Source: Cytophagaceae bacterium (GTDB taxonomy: Bacteria > Bacteroidota > Bacteroidia > Cytophagales > Spirosomataceae). Taken from it: DNA of 64,000 nucleotides. Below the pieces are notes generated by a model, which was not told the DNA's origin, did no database searches, and saw nothing but the letters and a program-made list of their open reading frames with translations. The DNA lies in contig JAIXWQ010000010.1 in the NCBI GenBank assembly GCA_027491195.1, forward strand, positions 87,759 through 151,758. Direction: 5' to 3'. A program made the translations under genes and the position numbers. Within the stretch, counting starts at the first letter, position 1; each line of letters starts with the position of its first letter. Positions 8,169 through 16,692 of the stretch are shown here, one piece after another.

Positions 8169-8740
8169 TATTCTTCTTTACGCTCTTCGATTTCTTGACA
8201 TAATTCCGCGTACCATTTCTCGCCAAACTTGCGAATCAAGGGTTCTTTTAGGAAAACATAAATAGGTACACCTAAGGAAGCGCCATTCGAACAGGCATCC
8301 GAACAAATCGACCAACGGTCGTAATTTAAGGCAGTATAATCGGCTAATTTGGCTAAGCGGATCGGATATAAATGACAGGAAATAGGCTTCCTGAAATCCG
8401 TTTTACCGGCAAAATAAGCCTGCTCGATGCCGCATTTTAAATGGCCCTTATCGTCATATAAAGCATAAGCACATTCGCGTCCTTTGATGACCGGAGTAGA
8501 AAAATCACCATCGTCATCTTTCACCCAGGCTCCTGTTTTTTCTAATTCTTTTAAGCCTATTTCAGATAAAAATGGCTTGATCTCGTCTTGAATTCGCTCT
8601 AAAATCTCTAGTTCCTCTTCCTCTAATGGAGCGCCTAAATCACCCTCTACACAACAAGCACCTTTACATTTGGCTAAATCACAAACAAAAAACTCGTCTG
8701 CTACATCGGAAGAAATTACCGTATCGTCAATTAAAATCAT
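8168..8740 (-). CDS. DUF3109 family Cys-rich protein
   Basis: 190 residues from the ATG at 8740. Cysteines occur in CDLAKCKGACC near the N-terminus, then singly around CAYAL and CGIEQ, in CHLYPIRL and in CSDACSNG, which suggests a metal or Fe-S site as in the related UPF0153/YkgJ-type proteins. Function is unknown. The start was chosen because a further upstream TTG would lie within the TACCTTTG promoter at 8759-8766. It is followed by the ATL gene with a one-base overlap. Confidence 0.85.
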   Translation of the reverse strand: MILIDDTVISSDVADEFFVCDLAKCKGACCVEGDLGAPLEEEELEILERIQDEIKPFLSEIGLKELEKTGAWVKDDDGDFSTPVIKGRECAYALYDDKGHLKCGIEQAYFAGKTDFRKPISCHLYPIRLAKLADYTALNYDRWSICSDACSNGASLGVPIYVFLKEPLIRKFGEKWYAELCQEIEERKEE

Positions 8741-8758
8741 CTTCGTATTTTTGAACCA

Positions 8759-8766
8759 CAAAGGTA
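8759..8766 (-). promoter_or_regulatory. -7 promoter element for the DUF3109-ATL unit
   Basis: Minus-strand TACCTTTG, an exact TAnnTTTG match, 18 nt upstream of the ATG. The same octamer at the same spacing precedes the methyltransferase at 11093. Confidence 0.65.
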
Positions 8767-8798
8767 CAGATTATAGTTTATTAAGGTAATTTTACACG

Positions 8799-9707
8799 AT
8801 GAAATACCTTTGGCTACTTTTATTCTGTTTGCCGCTTCATGCGAAAACGGCCTTCCCTGATTCACTCTTGATCGGGAATGTAAAAGTATTCATACATCCT
8901 TCAGCAAAAGCCATCTTAGAAACGGAGCAAAAACGCTTAGGAAGCAACAAGAAATTTGTGGAAGGAATGAAGGAGAAAATGCGTTTCTATTTCCCCGTCA
9001 TGGAGCCTCTATTGAATGCAGCGGGCATTCCAAATGAATTCAAATACCTTTCTGTTCAGGAAAGCGGACTCAATCCTGTAGCCGTTTCCACTTCTCAAGC
9101 CGTAGGATATTGGCAATTTAAGGCTGGTACAGCCACTGATGTGGGAATGAAGGTCAATGGCCATGTCGATGAGCGCAAGCACATTATCGAGGCCACCAGA
9201 GGCGCTGCAAACTATTTCACCCGTAATAACCGCGTTTTAAATAATTGGGTGGGGACACTTCTCTCCTACCGGGTGGGTTTAGGAACCGCTAAGAAGACGT
9301 CTTATGTGATGGATTGGGTGGGTAAATCGGATATTCAAGTTGATTCTAGCACGGACTGGTACGTATTACGTTTCTTAGCTTACCAAAAATTCTGGGCAGA
9401 TGAATTTAAAAAGGATGATTCATTAGGCATTCAACCTACGAATCAGGCTAAATTGATCTGTTACGACAATTCTTGTGGCAAAAACCTCTATGAAATAGCG
9501 GATGAATTAAACGTCAGTTATGATGATTTGAAGAAATACAATCCGTGGATTTTGAACGATTACATCCCTGATGACAAGAATTACATCATTTATCATCCAT
9601 CATCGGTAACCTTTTTCGACAATTCGCTTCAGATTCCGGAGATTCTTGCGCCAGATGATTTTCTACTACCTCCCAAGAAGAAATTAGATAACCCGCAAAA
9701 GGAATAA
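8799..9707 (+). CDS. Secreted lytic transglycosylase with C-terminal LysM-like region
   Basis: 302 residues. A signal peptide (about 1-16, ending LHAK) is followed by an SLT domain with the catalytic Glu88 in SVQESGLNP and the SQAVGYWQFKAGTA motif, as in MltD-type murein transglycosylases. A C-terminal region (ICYDNSCGKNLYEIADELNVSYDDLKKYN) resembles a LysM repeat. It should cleave peptidoglycan glycan strands in the periplasm. A TAATTTTA box lies just upstream. It converges on the O-methyltransferase gene with a 24-bp overlap of coding ends. Confidence 0.9.
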   Translation: MKYLWLLLFCLPLHAKTAFPDSLLIGNVKVFIHPSAKAILETEQKRLGSNKKFVEGMKEKMRFYFPVMEPLLNAAGIPNEFKYLSVQESGLNPVAVSTSQAVGYWQFKAGTATDVGMKVNGHVDERKHIIEATRGAANYFTRNNRVLNNWVGTLLSYRVGLGTAKKTSYVMDWVGKSDIQVDSSTDWYVLRFLAYQKFWADEFKKDDSLGIQPTNQAKLICYDNSCGKNLYEIADELNVSYDDLKKYNPWILNDYIPDDKNYIIYHPSSVTFFDNSLQIPEILAPDDFLLPPKKKLDNPQKE

Positions 9708-10322
9708 TCCATCCCGAATAGGCATCAATAAAGGCTCCACACGTGAATCTGTGGCTACTTTAGTATTGAAATCGCGCAGGGCTTGTGTTGACTTGTCTTT
9801 GGCAGACTCATCGATAATTTTACCACTCCATAGGACATTATCTACCAGAATAAGGCCCCCTGAACGCATTTTATCAATCACTAAATCAAAATACAGCGCG
9901 TAATTACGCTTATCCGCGTCGATAAATACCAAATCAATGGGACCCGAAATCGATGGAATTTCAACCGCCGCATCTGCAATTCGGTAATCTATTTGATTCT
10001 TGAAAGAAGAGCGATCAAAGAAAGAACGCGTAAAGCTTTCTAATTCCTCATTGACATCAATCGTAATTAAACGTCCATCCCGCTGTAAACCTTCAGCAAG
10101 ACAAAGGGCGGAATACCCGGTGTAAGTGCCTATCTCAAGAATGAGAGCGGGTTGATAAACTTTGGAAATAAAGGACAAAAAACGGCCTTGTAAATGACCT
10201 GAAAGCATTCTAGGCTGCAATACCATCGCATGGGTCTCCCGAACTAACTCCTTTAATAAGTCGTTTTCTGGTTCCGAATGCAAGCGTGCATATTCCTCAA
10301 TGCCGTGGTCAATGAATTCCAT
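9684..10322 (-). CDS. O-methyltransferase, class I SAM-dependent (family 3)
   Basis: 212 residues. SAM-binding motif ILEIGTYTGYSALCLAEGL (about 61-79), the FIDADKRNY metal-binding aspartate segment and ILVDNVLWSGKI identify the caffeoyl-CoA/catechol O-methyltransferase-like family. The bacterial substrate is unknown; some relatives (TrmR) modify tRNA, so a tRNA role is possible. The ATG directly abuts the stop of the upstream methyltransferase, implying one transcript. Confidence 0.9.
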   Translation of the reverse strand: MEFIDHGIEEYARLHSEPENDLLKELVRETHAMVLQPRMLSGHLQGRFLSFISKVYQPALILEIGTYTGYSALCLAEGLQRDGRLITIDVNEELESFTRSFFDRSSFKNQIDYRIADAAVEIPSISGPIDLVFIDADKRNYALYFDLVIDKMRSGGLILVDNVLWSGKIIDESAKDKSTQALRDFNTKVATDSRVEPLLMPIRDGLFLLRVI

Positions 10323-11093
10323 CTATTTGATACCCGTATAAAAGAAATCCAACGAATTAGCTGGATCCTGGCTTAGGAAATAATCATCCACCTGAATGGA
10401 GCTCACCAAAGAATTATTTGATTTAGACATCGATAAACGGCTCATGCGGTTCGCAATATCATAAGGAACCTGCAACCAGGTTCTTGGTAATTTGTATTGT
10501 AGATTGAAAATATCGAAACGCGTGATTTTCTTAACTGCCACTTTATTTTCTTCGTAATAATCCATCACTTTTTGATTCCCATGTACCCCTTCTGTGATGA
10601 CCTCAGAGAAATGTTTTTTCATCAAATCACGCAATTCAGGCGCAAAATACTCGCGTACGTGCCATGGATTACGCGTTAAAGAGAAGGTCTTATTCACCGT
10701 GGTCAAATACAACTTCCCTCCTGGCTTTAGCACGCGAGCGGCCTCAGCTAAGAAGAAATCATCGTTTTCGATGTGCTCAATCACCTGAAAAGTCACCACA
10801 TAATCGAAATGGTTAGATGGCAAATCCTTTAATGGGGGCAAGAACATATCGATGAACTTGAATTTCGGGTAGGTCTTCGAAAGACTCTCCATCAATTCCG
10901 TATTCTTGTCTACACCCGTATATTCACTAACCGAATCTGCTAAAACGCCTACTCCGCGTCCCGTTCCACATCCGATCTCTAAGACATTGCCAGAAAGCAA
11001 TTTACTCACATGGATATAAGGATATAAAAGGCGCTGGTGAACAGGGTTATCTGAAGGAATATCAGAGGAAGCAATTTCGGTTGTTTTATACAT
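10323..11093 (-). CDS. Class I SAM-dependent methyltransferase (UbiE/Methyltransf_11 type)
   Basis: 256 residues from the ATG at 11093. VLEIGCGTGRGVGVLAD is SAM motif I, FDYVVTFQVIEHIEND is motif II and ARVLKPGGKLYLTTVNK is motif III, typical of Methyltransf_11 proteins. The C-terminal half (about 170-256) is less familiar. A longer TTG start would overlap the TACCTTTG promoter and is rejected. Substrate is unknown. It is the first gene of a two-methyltransferase operon. Confidence 0.87.
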   Translation of the reverse strand: MYKTTEIASSDIPSDNPVHQRLLYPYIHVSKLLSGNVLEIGCGTGRGVGVLADSVSEYTGVDKNTELMESLSKTYPKFKFIDMFLPPLKDLPSNHFDYVVTFQVIEHIENDDFFLAEAARVLKPGGKLYLTTVNKTFSLTRNPWHVREYFAPELRDLMKKHFSEVITEGVHGNQKVMDYYEENKVAVKKITRFDIFNLQYKLPRTWLQVPYDIANRMSRLSMSKSNNSLVSSIQVDDYFLSQDPANSLDFFYTGIK

Positions 11094-11111
11094 TCTAAAA
11101 GGATTAGAAGA

Positions 11112-11119
11112 CAAAGGTA
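11112..11119 (-). promoter_or_regulatory. -7 promoter element for the methyltransferase pair
   Basis: Minus-strand TACCTTTG, an exact TAnnTTTG match, 18 nt before the ATG at 11093. Confidence 0.65.
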
Positions 11120-11183
11120 AGGAATTATCTAGCTGAAATGTTAAAAAAAATGACGACCTTCGTGCAAAATTTCAAGCAACAAC

Positions 11184-11978
11184 GTGTCAGAAGAAAACGC
11201 ATCAAGACCCCCATTTAAGAGACCATTTAGGCATTATACTGCTCCTGTAACAGACAATAAAGAGTTTGTTTTTGGGGTACAATCTGTCCTAGAAACCCTT
11301 CGTTCTGGGAAGGAAATTGATCGTTTATTAGTCCAAAGAGAACTAGGAAACACGGAAATCCTCGATTTAGCGAAAGAAAAAGGCATTCAAGTACAGAAGG
11401 TGCCATTGGAAAAATTAAACCGTATCACGCGGAAGAATCACCAAGGTGCGATCGCTTTCGTTTCGGCTATTCACTACGCAAAATTAGAGAATGTCATTGC
11501 AGACACGTTTGAGAAAGGTGAAATCCCATTCATTTTGATTCTAGACCGTGTGACGGACGTTAGAAACTTCGGTGCCATTGCGCGTACCGCTGAATGTGCA
11601 GGCGTTCACGCGATCGTTTTACCTTCCCGTGGAGCCGCTCAAATCAATGCAGATGCAATGAAAACATCTTCTGGAGCCTTGAACTTTATCCCTGTTTGCC
11701 GTGAAGATAGCTTAATTCAGACCATCGACTTCTTACAAAACTCCGGTTTACGTGTGGTCGCTTGTACAGAAAAAGCGAAAAGCACGATCTACGAAGTGGA
11801 TTATAAGGACCCAATTGCCATTATCATGGGATCTGAGGAAGACGGAATCACAGACGAAATCATCCGCAAATCAGATGAGATAGCTAAAATCCCTCAAACA
11901 GGTCAAGTAGGATCTTTAAATGTGTCGGTTGCTGCGGGTGTCATCATTTTCGAAACCGTTCGCCAACGTTCTATTTAA
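11184..11978 (+). CDS. rlmB: 23S rRNA (guanosine-2'-O)-methyltransferase, TrmH/SpoU family
   Basis: 264 residues from a GTG start. An N-terminal substrate-binding domain (EFVFGVQSVLETL, about 27-39) precedes the SPOUT domain with motif 1 DVRNFGAIARTAECAG, motif 2 IAIIMGSEEDGI and motif 3 GSLNVSVAAGVIIFE. The arrangement is that of RlmB, which methylates G2251 of 23S rRNA. TrmH-type tRNA methylation cannot be fully excluded. It converges on the SDR gene with a 4-bp overlap. Confidence 0.9.
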   Translation: MSEENASRPPFKRPFRHYTAPVTDNKEFVFGVQSVLETLRSGKEIDRLLVQRELGNTEILDLAKEKGIQVQKVPLEKLNRITRKNHQGAIAFVSAIHYAKLENVIADTFEKGEIPFILILDRVTDVRNFGAIARTAECAGVHAIVLPSRGAAQINADAMKTSSGALNFIPVCREDSLIQTIDFLQNSGLRVVACTEKAKSTIYEVDYKDPIAIIMGSEEDGITDEIIRKSDEIAKIPQTGQVGSLNVSVAAGVIIFETVRQRSI

Positions 11979-12724
11979 TTTTTTCTTAGTATTTGGGTGG
12001 CTGAAGCTTGAGCTTTGGGCAAAATAGTTACGTCTGCGATGTTCACATGAGCAGGTGCTGTAACGATATAGCGAATTAAATCTGCGACATCTTCTGCCAC
12101 TAAAGGTTCGAAACCTGCATATACAGAGGCTGCTTTTGCTGAGTCACCTTTAAATCGCACATTCGAAAACTCGGTATTAACTGCCCCGGGAGCCACATTG
12201 GAAACCTTAATACCAAAAGCATTTAAGTCCTGACGCATTCCAGCAGATAAAGCTTCCACTGCTGCCTTTGAAGCACAGTACACATTCCCATTCGGATAGG
12301 TTTGCTTACCGGCGATAGAGGATAAATTAATGATGTGTCCTGACTGGCGCTCCACCATTCCTTTAATTACCTCTTTCGATACATATAATAGACCTGTTAC
12401 ATTAGAAGACATCATCGCCTCCCAATCAGCCACATCTCCATCTTGAATAGCGGACATTCCGTGCGCGTTACCCGCATTATTAACTAGAATATCAATATTT
12501 TTCCAATCCCCTGGTAAGGATTCAAATGCCGATATGACTGATTTTTGATCCGCCACATCAAAGACTAGAATCGTTGAATCTACCTTCAAACTTGCTTTCA
12601 ACTCTTCTAAGCGCTCTTTTCTTCTTCCACACAAGATTAAACGAAATCCTTCTTTCGCTAAAGATTCAGCAGTGGCGCGGCCGATTCCGGAACTCGCACC
12701 TGTGATACAGGCTATTTTATTCAT
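11975..12724 (-). CDS. SDR family NAD(P)-dependent oxidoreductase (YdfG-like)
   Basis: 249 residues. Rossmann motif TGASSGIGRAT (about 8-18), NNAGNAHG, the catalytic Ser in INLSSIAGK and the YCASKAA Tyr-x-x-x-Lys are all present. GRRKERLEEL after the second strand suggests NADP preference. Overall resemblance is to YdfG/3-hydroxy acid dehydrogenases, which oxidise serine-type 3-hydroxy acids; the true substrate is unknown. The start ATG at 12724 follows a TACCTTCG box on the minus strand. Confidence 0.9.
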   Translation of the reverse strand: MNKIACITGASSGIGRATAESLAKEGFRLILCGRRKERLEELKASLKVDSTILVFDVADQKSVISAFESLPGDWKNIDILVNNAGNAHGMSAIQDGDVADWEAMMSSNVTGLLYVSKEVIKGMVERQSGHIINLSSIAGKQTYPNGNVYCASKAAVEALSAGMRQDLNAFGIKVSNVAPGAVNTEFSNVRFKGDSAKAASVYAGFEPLVAEDVADLIRYIVTAPAHVNIADVTILPKAQASATQILRKN

Positions 12725-12805
12725 CGAATTAATTTTTCACGAAGGTAAGAGCAAAGAGGTGTTCTAAAAAATTTGAGCGTAATTTGTATGCAAATTCAAT
12801 ACCCT

Positions 12806-13366
12806 ATGAACTTTTTAATCGTTGGATTGGGCAACATAGGCCCGCAATACTTATTTACTCGGCATAATATCGGATTTATGGCAGTTGATTATTTGGCCAA
12901 ACAAAAAGACATCAACTTCAAAACCGATCGTCTAGCCTCTGTAGCTTCTTATAAAGAGAAAGGGCACTCCATCTATCTGATTAAACCCACCACATTTATG
13001 AACCTCAGTGGTAAGGCCGTTAATCACTGGCTAAACTTCTATAAGATCGAAAAAGAGAATATGCTTGTATTAGTGGATGATTTAGCGCTTCCTTTCGAAA
13101 CCTTGCGTTTAAAGCCAAAAGGTTCATCGGGTGGACATAATGGTTTGAAAAGTATCGAAGAAGTCCTATCAGGCTCTGAATATCCCCGTTTGCGCATGGG
13201 TATAGGTAGTGATTTCCCAAAAGGAAGGCAAGCAGATTACGTGCTTAGTAACTTTTCTAACGCGGAATTAGAGACCATTCCCTTTATTTTGGACAAAACC
13301 GCGGAGATAATTGAATCATTCTGCGTTGAAGGACTCACCAAAACAATGAACAAATACAACCAATGA
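12806..13366 (+). CDS. pth: Peptidyl-tRNA hydrolase
   Basis: 186 residues from the ATG at 12806, giving the standard N-terminus MNFLIVGLGNIG. The catalytic His lies in YLFTRHNIGF, followed by KPTTFMNLSGKAV, LVDDLALPF and GSSGGHNGLKSI. The enzyme recycles peptidyl-tRNA in the cytoplasm. An in-frame upstream start at 12773 would add 11 residues ahead of the family's N-terminus and is not supported. Downstream is a 248-bp AT-rich gap. Confidence 0.95.
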   Translation: MNFLIVGLGNIGPQYLFTRHNIGFMAVDYLAKQKDINFKTDRLASVASYKEKGHSIYLIKPTTFMNLSGKAVNHWLNFYKIEKENMLVLVDDLALPFETLRLKPKGSSGGHNGLKSIEEVLSGSEYPRLRMGIGSDFPKGRQADYVLSNFSNAELETIPFILDKTAEIIESFCVEGLTKTMNKYNQ

Positions 13367-13614
13367 TTGTACTTTTTAAAGAATATTTGAATTTTTCCGT
13401 AATTTTTAAATAAGAATTATTCAAATGTATTAAAATAATAAGCCAAATATTATTCTGAATTATTAAAAATAACCTATATATAATTCTGAATTTTAAATAA
13501 AATTAAGAATTTTCGGAAAAATTAAACCCAAAATAGACTAAAATAAAGTTTTGTCATATTAAAAAAATGCAATAATTTTGCATCGTTGATTTAGATAATA
13601 AATATAACAAAAAT
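13367..13614. other. AT-rich intergenic patch
   Basis: A 248-bp gap strikingly richer in A and T than its surroundings. It contains two copies of ATTCTGAATT and a separated inverted pair AATTTTTCCG / CGGAAAAATT. No ORF or RNA gene is apparent apart from the promoter near its right end. Confidence 0.5.
13573..13580 (+). promoter_or_regulatory. -7 promoter element for the small secreted protein
   Basis: TAATTTTG, an exact TAnnTTTG match, 34 nt before the ATG at 13615. Confidence 0.65.
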
Positions 13615-14073
13615 ATGAAGAAGACATTATTATTAGCTAGTTGTTTAATTGGATTAAACCTAGTTGCGGTTGCAGGAGAAGAAGCACGTTCATTTAATCG
13701 TTCAAACGATTTATCAGTAAAAACAGAAACATTATCAGAAGTAATCACTTCGTTGATTCGCAAAGATGCTCAAGTGAAGAGCGCAAGCGCAGCAACATTG
13801 ACTATATCGATTTTAGAAGATTTCCAAAATAACAATACATCCTACCTAAAAGTAACTGAATCAGAAAAAGCGGTTTTCAACCAAACCATTAAAACTATTT
13901 CTGAGCAAGGACAAAATTTTTCAGATGTTAAGACGTTAAACTGGATCAAAGAAATTAATCAAGCAGCGAAAAAGATCAACCTAGTTTGGTCAATTGTTAG
14001 CGCTGAGCCCGTTATCGACACTAATTTCGATAATAGTTCAGAACAACAAGAGCACTTGATTGTTGTGTTATAA
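13615..14073 (+). CDS. Small secreted protein of unknown function
   Basis: 152 residues that I do not recognise. A clear signal peptide (about 1-20, ending near LVAVAG) precedes a mainly helical, Ser/Asn/Lys/Glu-rich mature part with no cysteines and no repeat. The codon pattern and a good promoter support a real gene. It sits in an AT-rich patch and is followed by a 27-bp repeat and a strong hairpin terminator. The product is probably periplasmic or extracellular; no enzymatic motif is visible. It could be lineage-specific. Confidence 0.7.
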   Translation: MKKTLLLASCLIGLNLVAVAGEEARSFNRSNDLSVKTETLSEVITSLIRKDAQVKSASAATLTISILEDFQNNNTSYLKVTESEKAVFNQTIKTISEQGQNFSDVKTLNWIKEINQAAKKINLVWSIVSAEPVIDTNFDNSSEQQEHLIVVL

Positions 14074-14088
14074 TTAGATTGTTAGTAG

Positions 14089-14115
14089 TTTTCATAGTTA
14101 AATAGGTTTAGAGGT
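14089..14115 (+). repeat. 27-bp direct repeat, copy 1
   Basis: Begins TTTTCATAGTTAAATAGG and ends TTTAGAGGT; identical to the copy at 14212-14238. It lies 15 bp after the stop of the secreted-protein gene and 10 bp before a perfect hairpin. A weak TAGATTG box lies just upstream. Confidence 0.9.
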
Positions 14116-14119
14116 AACC

Positions 14120-14155
14120 AAAAAAGGTGAAGTTTTTAACTTCACCTTTTTTTTA
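14120..14155 (+). terminator. Rho-independent terminator (likely bidirectional)
   Basis: Perfect 9-bp stem GGTGAAGTT / AACTTCACC with a TTT loop, flanked by an A-run on the left and eight T on the right. It ends transcription of the secreted-protein gene or of a repeat-1 transcript. Confidence 0.88.
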
Positions 14156-14197
14156 TATTTTTTTTGCACTAATCTTATAAAATATCCGCCAAAGCAT

Positions 14198-14205
14198 TAT
14201 ATTTG
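14198..14205 (+). promoter_or_regulatory. -7 promoter element ahead of repeat copy 2
   Basis: TATATTTG, an exact TAnnTTTG match. It is not followed by any ORF on this strand: 6 nt downstream the 27-bp repeat begins, then a terminator. Confidence 0.6.
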
Positions 14206-14211
14206 TATAAA

Positions 14212-14238
14212 TTTTCATAGTTAAATAGGTTTAGAGGT
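14212..14238 (+). repeat. 27-bp direct repeat, copy 2
   Basis: Identical to 14089-14115, 123 bp further on. The sequences between and after the copies are unrelated except that both lead into a hairpin with the same GAAG-TTT-CTTC type core. Confidence 0.9.
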
Positions 14239-14244
14239 TAAACA

Positions 14245-14280
14245 AATAAGGCCAGAAGTTTCTTCTGACCTTATTTTTAT
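14245..14280. terminator. Bidirectional terminator for the candidate RNA and metG
   Basis: A 14-bp imperfect stem (AATAAGG arm against CCTTATT) with T-rich sequence on the plus side and an ATTTGTTT run on the minus side, 24 bp beyond the metG stop. Confidence 0.7.
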
Positions 14281-14304
14281 TTTATACCAAGCCTATTTTA
14301 AAGC

Positions 14305-16335
14305 TTAATTCACTGTTCCTCCGTTCCAGATTTGCTTATTAGGCTGCACTAAAGCAAGACTTCCATCTGCATCTTCTGCCATTAGAATCATTCCCTCACT
14401 CTCTATTCCCATCATTTTACGCGGCGCTAGATTAGCTAAAAAAGTTACTTGTTTACCTACAAGATCCTCTGGAGCAAAATGTTCTGCAATACCACTCAAA
14501 ATCGTACGTGTTACAAATCCATCATTTACTTGAAGCTTCAAAAGCTTCTTGCTTTTCTCCATCTTCTCTGCTGCGACGATTTCGCCTATGCGAATGTCCA
14601 TTTTGGCAAAATCATCAAAGGCTACTGTTTCCTTCAAAGCAGGCACCGATTTCGAAGCTAATTCCATTTGAGCTTTTGTTTGGGTTAATTTATCCACTTG
14701 CTTTTGCACCTCCTCGTCCTCAATCTTTTCAAATAATAATCCTGGATTCTGCAAGGCAGTTCCAGCAGAGATTACCTCGAAATTTCCTAAACTAGACCAT
14801 TCAAAAGAAGTCATTCCTAAAGCAGAACGCAATTTATGCGCACTAAATGGAATAAAAGGTTCAAGTGCGATACTTGCTTGGGCCACTAATTGAACCGCGT
14901 AATTCAACACCGTTCCAGCCTTCGCTGTATCCTCTTTCATGATCTTCCAAGGCTCCGCTTCCGCTAAATACTTATTACCCAAACGAGCAATTTCCATCGC
15001 TAAAACGAGCGCATCACGGAACTTGTAATTTTCTAAGGCAGCTTCCAATTTAGCTGGAATATCTACCACAGCGGCCATTAAATCAGCCTCTAAACCAGTT
15101 CCTTCTAACTTAGGAGGAACTACTGAATTAAAGTTCTTATCGATTAACACAAAGGCCCGATTCACGAAATTGCCTAGGATGGCTACTAATTCGGAGTTGT
15201 TTTTGGTCTGAAAATCAGCCCAAGTAAAATCTGCATCTTTCGTTTCTGGACTCGAAGCAGTTAATGCATAGCGCAAAACGTCTTGCTTTCCAGGGAAATC
15301 CACTAAATATTCATGCAACCAAACCGCCCAATTACGCGAGGTCGAAATCTTATCCCCTTCTAGGTTCATAAACTCATTTGCAGGCACCTGATCCGCTAAT
15401 TGATAGCCTCCGTGTGCCATACACATCGCCGGGAAGATCAAACAATGGAAGACGATATTATCTTTTCCAATAAAATGAACAATCCTGCTATCTTTCGCCT
15501 TCCAATAGGTCTCCCACTCCGGCGTTAATTGCTTCGTCATGGACACATAACCAATAGGGGCATCAAACCATACATAAAGCACCTTCCCCTCCGTATCCGG
15601 CAAAGGAATAGGCACACCCCAGTTCAAATCACGTGTCATCGCACGAGGCTTCAAGCCTTCTTGCAACCAAGATTTCACTTGACCCGTTACATTTGACTTC
15701 CATTCTAGATGTGAAGCGATGTATTTTTCTAATTCTGGTTGCCATTGATCTAAGGGCAGGAACCAGTTTTTGGTAGGCTTTAAAACGGGCTTAGAACCAC
15801 TTAAAGCTGATTTTGGATTAACTAATTCAGTGGGTGAAAGTGTCGTTCCGCACTTTTCGCATTGATCACCATAGGCGCCCGGCTGCTTACAAGAAGGACA
15901 ATCACCCGTGATGTAGCGATCCGCTAAGAATTGTTTGGCCTCTTCATCATAGAATTGCTCCGTCACTTCCTCCACAAACTTCCCTTCCTTATATAATTTA
16001 AGGAAGAATTCTTGCGAAACTTCATGATGAACACGATCGGATGTACGACCGTAAATATCAAAGGATATACCAAATTGCTCGAAAGAGTCTTTGATTTCTT
16101 TGTAGTAATAATCAACAACTTGTTGTGGAGTTTTACCCTCTTTAGCGGCCTTAATGGTAATAGGCACCCCGTGTTCATCTGTACCAGACACAAAAATCAC
16201 ATCCTTCTTTTGAAGGCGCAAGTAGCGAACATAGATATCTGCTGGCAAGTAACAACCTGCTAAGTGACCGATGTGAATAGGCCCATTCGCATAAATTAAC
16301 GCTGCAGTAACCGTTGTCCGTGAAAAGTCTGACAT
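14305..16335 (-). CDS. metG: Methionine-tRNA ligase
   Basis: 676 residues from the ATG at 16335; 15 extra upstream codons are not conserved family sequence. Class I signature HIGH occurs in [14 protein letters not shown] and the KMSKS motif appears as KISTS. A zinc knuckle [18 protein letters not shown] lies near residue 145-162. The C-terminal 110 residues form the dimerising tRNA-binding domain ([17 protein letters not shown]), so this is the long MetG type. It charges initiator and elongator tRNA-Met. Confidence 0.96.
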   Translation of the reverse strand: MSDFSRTTVTAALIYANGPIHIGHLAGCYLPADIYVRYLRLQKKDVIFVSGTDEHGVPITIKAAKEGKTPQQVVDYYYKEIKDSFEQFGISFDIYGRTSDRVHHEVSQEFFLKLYKEGKFVEEVTEQFYDEEAKQFLADRYITGDCPSCKQPGAYGDQCEKCGTTLSPTELVNPKSALSGSKPVLKPTKNWFLPLDQWQPELEKYIASHLEWKSNVTGQVKSWLQEGLKPRAMTRDLNWGVPIPLPDTEGKVLYVWFDAPIGYVSMTKQLTPEWETYWKAKDSRIVHFIGKDNIVFHCLIFPAMCMAHGGYQLADQVPANEFMNLEGDKISTSRNWAVWLHEYLVDFPGKQDVLRYALTASSPETKDADFTWADFQTKNNSELVAILGNFVNRAFVLIDKNFNSVVPPKLEGTGLEADLMAAVVDIPAKLEAALENYKFRDALVLAMEIARLGNKYLAEAEPWKIMKEDTAKAGTVLNYAVQLVAQASIALEPFIPFSAHKLRSALGMTSFEWSSLGNFEVISAGTALQNPGLLFEKIEDEEVQKQVDKLTQTKAQMELASKSVPALKETVAFDDFAKMDIRIGEIVAAEKMEKSKKLLKLQVNDGFVTRTILSGIAEHFAPEDLVGKQVTFLANLAPRKMMGIESEGMILMAEDADGSLALVQPNKQIWNGGTVN

Positions 16336-16422
16336 AATTTTCTTTAAGATGAAAGCACAAAAATAGGCAAAAACATTCATTGAAATAATCGATTCAGCTA
16401 TTGCGCATCAAAAAAATATTAC

Positions 16423-16430
16423 TATCTTTG
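16423..16430 (+). promoter_or_regulatory. -7 promoter element for rpsU
   Basis: TATCTTTG, an exact TAnnTTTG match, 30 nt before the rpsU ATG. Confidence 0.72.
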
Positions 16431-16460
16431 CACACAATTTAAAAAAACAGACAAAAGAAA

Positions 16461-16655
16461 ATGTTAATTATTTCGATAAAAGAGAACGAATCAATTGATA
16501 AGGCTTTAAAGCGCTTCAAGAAGAAATTTGAAAAAACAGGTGTAGTAAAAGAACTACGTAGAAGATCTGCTTTCGAAAAACCTTCTGTAGGTCGTCGTAA
16601 AGAAATGATTCGTGCTGCTTACAAGCAAATCACTTACGGAAATATTAATAACTAA
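16461..16655 (+). CDS. rpsU: 30S ribosomal protein S21
   Basis: 64 residues, highly basic, with the S21 core ENESIDKALKRFKKKFEKTGVVKELRRR followed by KPSVGRRKEMIRAAYK. S21 sits near the anti-Shine-Dalgarno end of 16S rRNA; in Bacteroidota the protein helps hide that sequence, in line with the lack of Shine-Dalgarno sites in this window. xerC follows 37 bp downstream on the same strand. Confidence 0.96.
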   Translation: MLIISIKENESIDKALKRFKKKFEKTGVVKELRRRSAFEKPSVGRRKEMIRAAYKQITYGNINN

Positions 16656-16692
16656 TTTCCTATACATTCTTTAAAGGAATTGACTAATTTCG

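Larger units (their letters stand above)
14212..14280 (+). ncRNA. Candidate small RNA (about 70 nt)
   Basis: The stretch starts where transcription from TATATTTG should begin, carries the 27-bp repeat (14212-14238) as its 5' end, and ends in a hairpin at 14245-14275 (14-bp stem with one C-A mismatch, TTT loop) followed by a T-rich run. No start codon or ORF lies inside. The promoter-leader-terminator arrangement is that of a free small RNA. The hairpin may also serve as the terminator of metG on the other strand. Expression is inferred. Confidence 0.45.
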
